Positions 63,027 to 64,000 of a stretch of 64,000 nucleotides of DNA are shown here, piece after piece (the first letter of the stretch is position 1; every line of letters starts with the position of its first letter). A program made the translations under genes and the position numbers. The stretch is from positions 62,001-126,000 of the forward strand of contig CAZEPV010000003.1 in assembly GCA_964514235.1 (NCBI GenBank), written 5' to 3'. The DNA is from JAAYRQ01 sp035647235. GTDB lineage: Bacteria > Bacillota > Syntrophomonadia > Syntrophomonadales > Syntrophomonadaceae. The notes beneath the pieces are model-generated. The model had not been told where the DNA came from. It searched no databases and saw only the letters and a program-made list of their open reading frames with translations.

Positions 63027-63689
63027 TTGGGATATACTGCGATTTTAGCTGGTGGCTTCGGTAGTGGTAAGACAGAAATTGCTTTAAACCTTGCCTATGA
63101 ACGTGGTAAAATGTCGGATAATGTAGTTTTGGCGGATTTGGATTTTGTAAATCCCTTCTTTGCTTCGCGGGAAGTGAAGCAGGAACTTGAGGATAATAAA
63201 ATAAGGCTTATCGCCCCTTCGGGGGAGTTATCCTTTGGGGATGTTCCCCATATACCTGCAGAACTATTAGGTCTTTTAGGGCAAAAGAATGACATGATTA
63301 TAGATTTGGCTGGTGATGAAATAGGGGCACTTGTTTTAGGCTACATAAGCAATTATGTGCGGAAAAGGGCTATGGTGGAGTTTCTTTTAGTTGTAAATCC
63401 CTATCGTCCATTTGCTCAGGATCTGGAAGCGATTTGTGAACTCAAGGATTATTTGGAAAAAGTAGCTAAGTTGGAATTTACGGGAATAATAAGCAACCCT
63501 AATTTAGTCGAGGAAACAGATATAGATATTATCAAGGCTGGACATGAAAAAGTTATGAAGTATGCAGAATTTTTTGCTTTGCCTATAAAATTCTTGACTA
63601 TAGAGGCTAAGTTTCATGAAACTTTAAAGCCCATTTACAAAGATTTGCTTAAAATAATCTCGCTTAATGTAAGACCAGAATGGATTTGA
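63027..63689 (+). CDS. P-loop nucleotide-binding protein (MinD/CobB-like)
   Basis: About 220 residues with Walker A GGFGSGKTEIALN near the N-terminus, ADLDFVNPFFASREVKQ (deviant Walker region), IDLAGDEIGA and LLVVNPYRP. It fits SIMIBI-type P-loop proteins often found directly upstream of 2-oxoacid:ferredoxin oxidoreductase genes in Clostridia. The role may be cluster assembly (inference). The TTG at 63027 lies nine bases after GGTGGAG; starts at 63012 or 63021 are possible. Confidence 0.8.
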   Translation: MGYTAILAGGFGSGKTEIALNLAYERGKMSDNVVLADLDFVNPFFASREVKQELEDNKIRLIAPSGELSFGDVPHIPAELLGLLGQKNDMIIDLAGDEIGALVLGYISNYVRKRAMVEFLLVVNPYRPFAQDLEAICELKDYLEKVAKLEFTGIISNPNLVEETDIDIIKAGHEKVMKYAEFFALPIKFLTIEAKFHETLKPIYKDLLKIISLNVRPEWI

Positions 63690-63710
63690 AATGTAGGAGG
63701 AGAGTTTTGT

Positions 63711-63926
63711 ATGGCAAAGGGAAGACTGAGCTTTCATATAGAATTTTGTAAAGCTTGTGAGCTTTGTATAGAATTTTGTCCAGATGGTGTTTTAGCCTTG
63801 GACAAGGATTATATTAATACTTCAGGCTATCACCCCATTTCTGCTATAAACCCTGAAAAATGTAATGGTTGTGGTATCTGTGCTTTAATGTGTCCAGATA
63901 TGGTTATTGAAGTGGAAAGGGAGTGA
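63711..63926 (+). CDS. korD: ferredoxin-like delta subunit of a 2-oxoacid:ferredoxin oxidoreductase
   Basis: A 71-residue protein with two [4Fe-4S] motifs, CKACELCIEFCP and CNGCGICALMCP. It moves electrons within the 2-oxoglutarate (or branched-chain 2-oxoacid) ferredoxin oxidoreductase. AGGAGGAG precedes the ATG, and its stop overlaps the next GTG. Confidence 0.9.
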   Translation: MAKGRLSFHIEFCKACELCIEFCPDGVLALDKDYINTSGYHPISAINPEKCNGCGICALMCPDMVIEVERE

Positions 63927-64000
63927 TCAGACTGAATAAGGTTTTAATGAAAGGCAATGAAGCACTTGCTGAAGGGGCTATCAAGGCAGGTTGTTTAGCT
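63923..64000 (+). CDS. korA: 2-oxoacid:ferredoxin oxidoreductase alpha subunit, 5' end only
   Basis: The first 26 codons run to the window edge. The GTG start overlaps the TGA of the delta gene, and LMKGNEALAEGAIKAGC is the usual start of KorA/VorB alpha subunits. Binding of CoA and thiamine partners lies beyond the window. Confidence 0.78.
   Translation, partial: MIRLNKVLMKGNEALAEGAIKAGCLA

Noticed and set aside
1..64000. CRISPR array, tRNA, rRNA, insertion sequence or prophage
   Set aside because: No spaced repeats, tRNA cloverleaf, transposase or phage structural gene was seen; the holin-like protein at 9588 belongs to the chromosomal YvlD-like group and is not evidence of a prophage.
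1..64000. Apparent abundance of CTAG tetranucleotides
   Set aside because: CTAG is common by eye, but a rough estimate from one stretch is close to what the AT content predicts, and no real count was possible.

Overview
The window reads as chromosome from an AT-rich, anaerobic, endospore-forming member of the Firmicutes (Clostridia, possibly Peptococcaceae- or Syntrophomonadaceae-like; this placement is inference). The evidence is sporulation genes (spmA, spmB, a gerW/ytfJ homologue, a BofC-like protein), strong GGAGG ribosome sites, frequent TTG/GTG starts, a clostridial order of housekeeping genes (yebC, ruvCAB, queA, tgt, yajC, secDF), and an anaerobic energy metabolism built on molybdenum, selenium and iron-sulfur enzymes. 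Nearly all genes lie on the + strand.

Bases 1-9500 hold respiratory molybdoenzyme genes: the end of one DMSO-reductase-like operon (a DmsC anchor), then a second dmsABC set whose dmsA is broken by two single-base frameshifts, a heme-type (CxxCH) sensor histidine kinase, a TorD chaperone, a small in-frame chimera of a metallo-beta-lactamase N-terminus and a response-regulator DNA-binding C-terminus, and a multi-cluster ferredoxin protein. A YvlD/holin-like membrane protein follows.

Bases 10000-25700 are a formate and molybdenum cofactor region. A Moco-type riboswitch with its own terminator precedes a Tat-exported, selenocysteine-containing formate dehydrogenase (fdhABC plus fdhE). A second, cytoplasmic, selenocysteine-containing NAD-type formate dehydrogenase follows, with two MoeA-like proteins and NuoE/NuoF partners. 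Then come a HTH-TOBE (molybdate-type) regulator, mobB, a DUF364 protein and tatA. Both FDH genes are interrupted by in-frame TGA codons followed by SECIS-like hairpins.

Bases 25700-31500 hold a SAM-I riboswitch driving metH, cysK, nadE, a methyltransferase-like membrane protein and yebC. Bases 31600-36100 carry accessory genes inserted in the usual yebC-ruvC neighbourhood: a reverse-strand Hsp20-like protein with a long novel N-terminus, a BofC-like protein, and an aldehyde dehydrogenase/alcohol dehydrogenase pair behind a structured leader with a terminator.

Bases 36200-54960 are mainly housekeeping: ruvCAB, queH, queA, tgt, yajC, an HD protein, secD, secF, a cation diffusion facilitator behind a likely NiCo riboswitch, lapA-like, lysA, a DHH-CBS-tRNA nucleotidyltransferase fusion, a site-2 protease, scpAB and sporulation genes. 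Bases 55200-59250 hold one-carbon/folate genes (ftcD, fchA, fhs, folE) that connect to formate. The window ends with an ADP-ribosylglycohydrolase-like gene, a pseudouridine synthase, an HDOD protein, a P-loop protein and the start of a 2-oxoacid:ferredoxin oxidoreductase operon. No tRNA, rRNA, CRISPR array or insertion sequence was seen.
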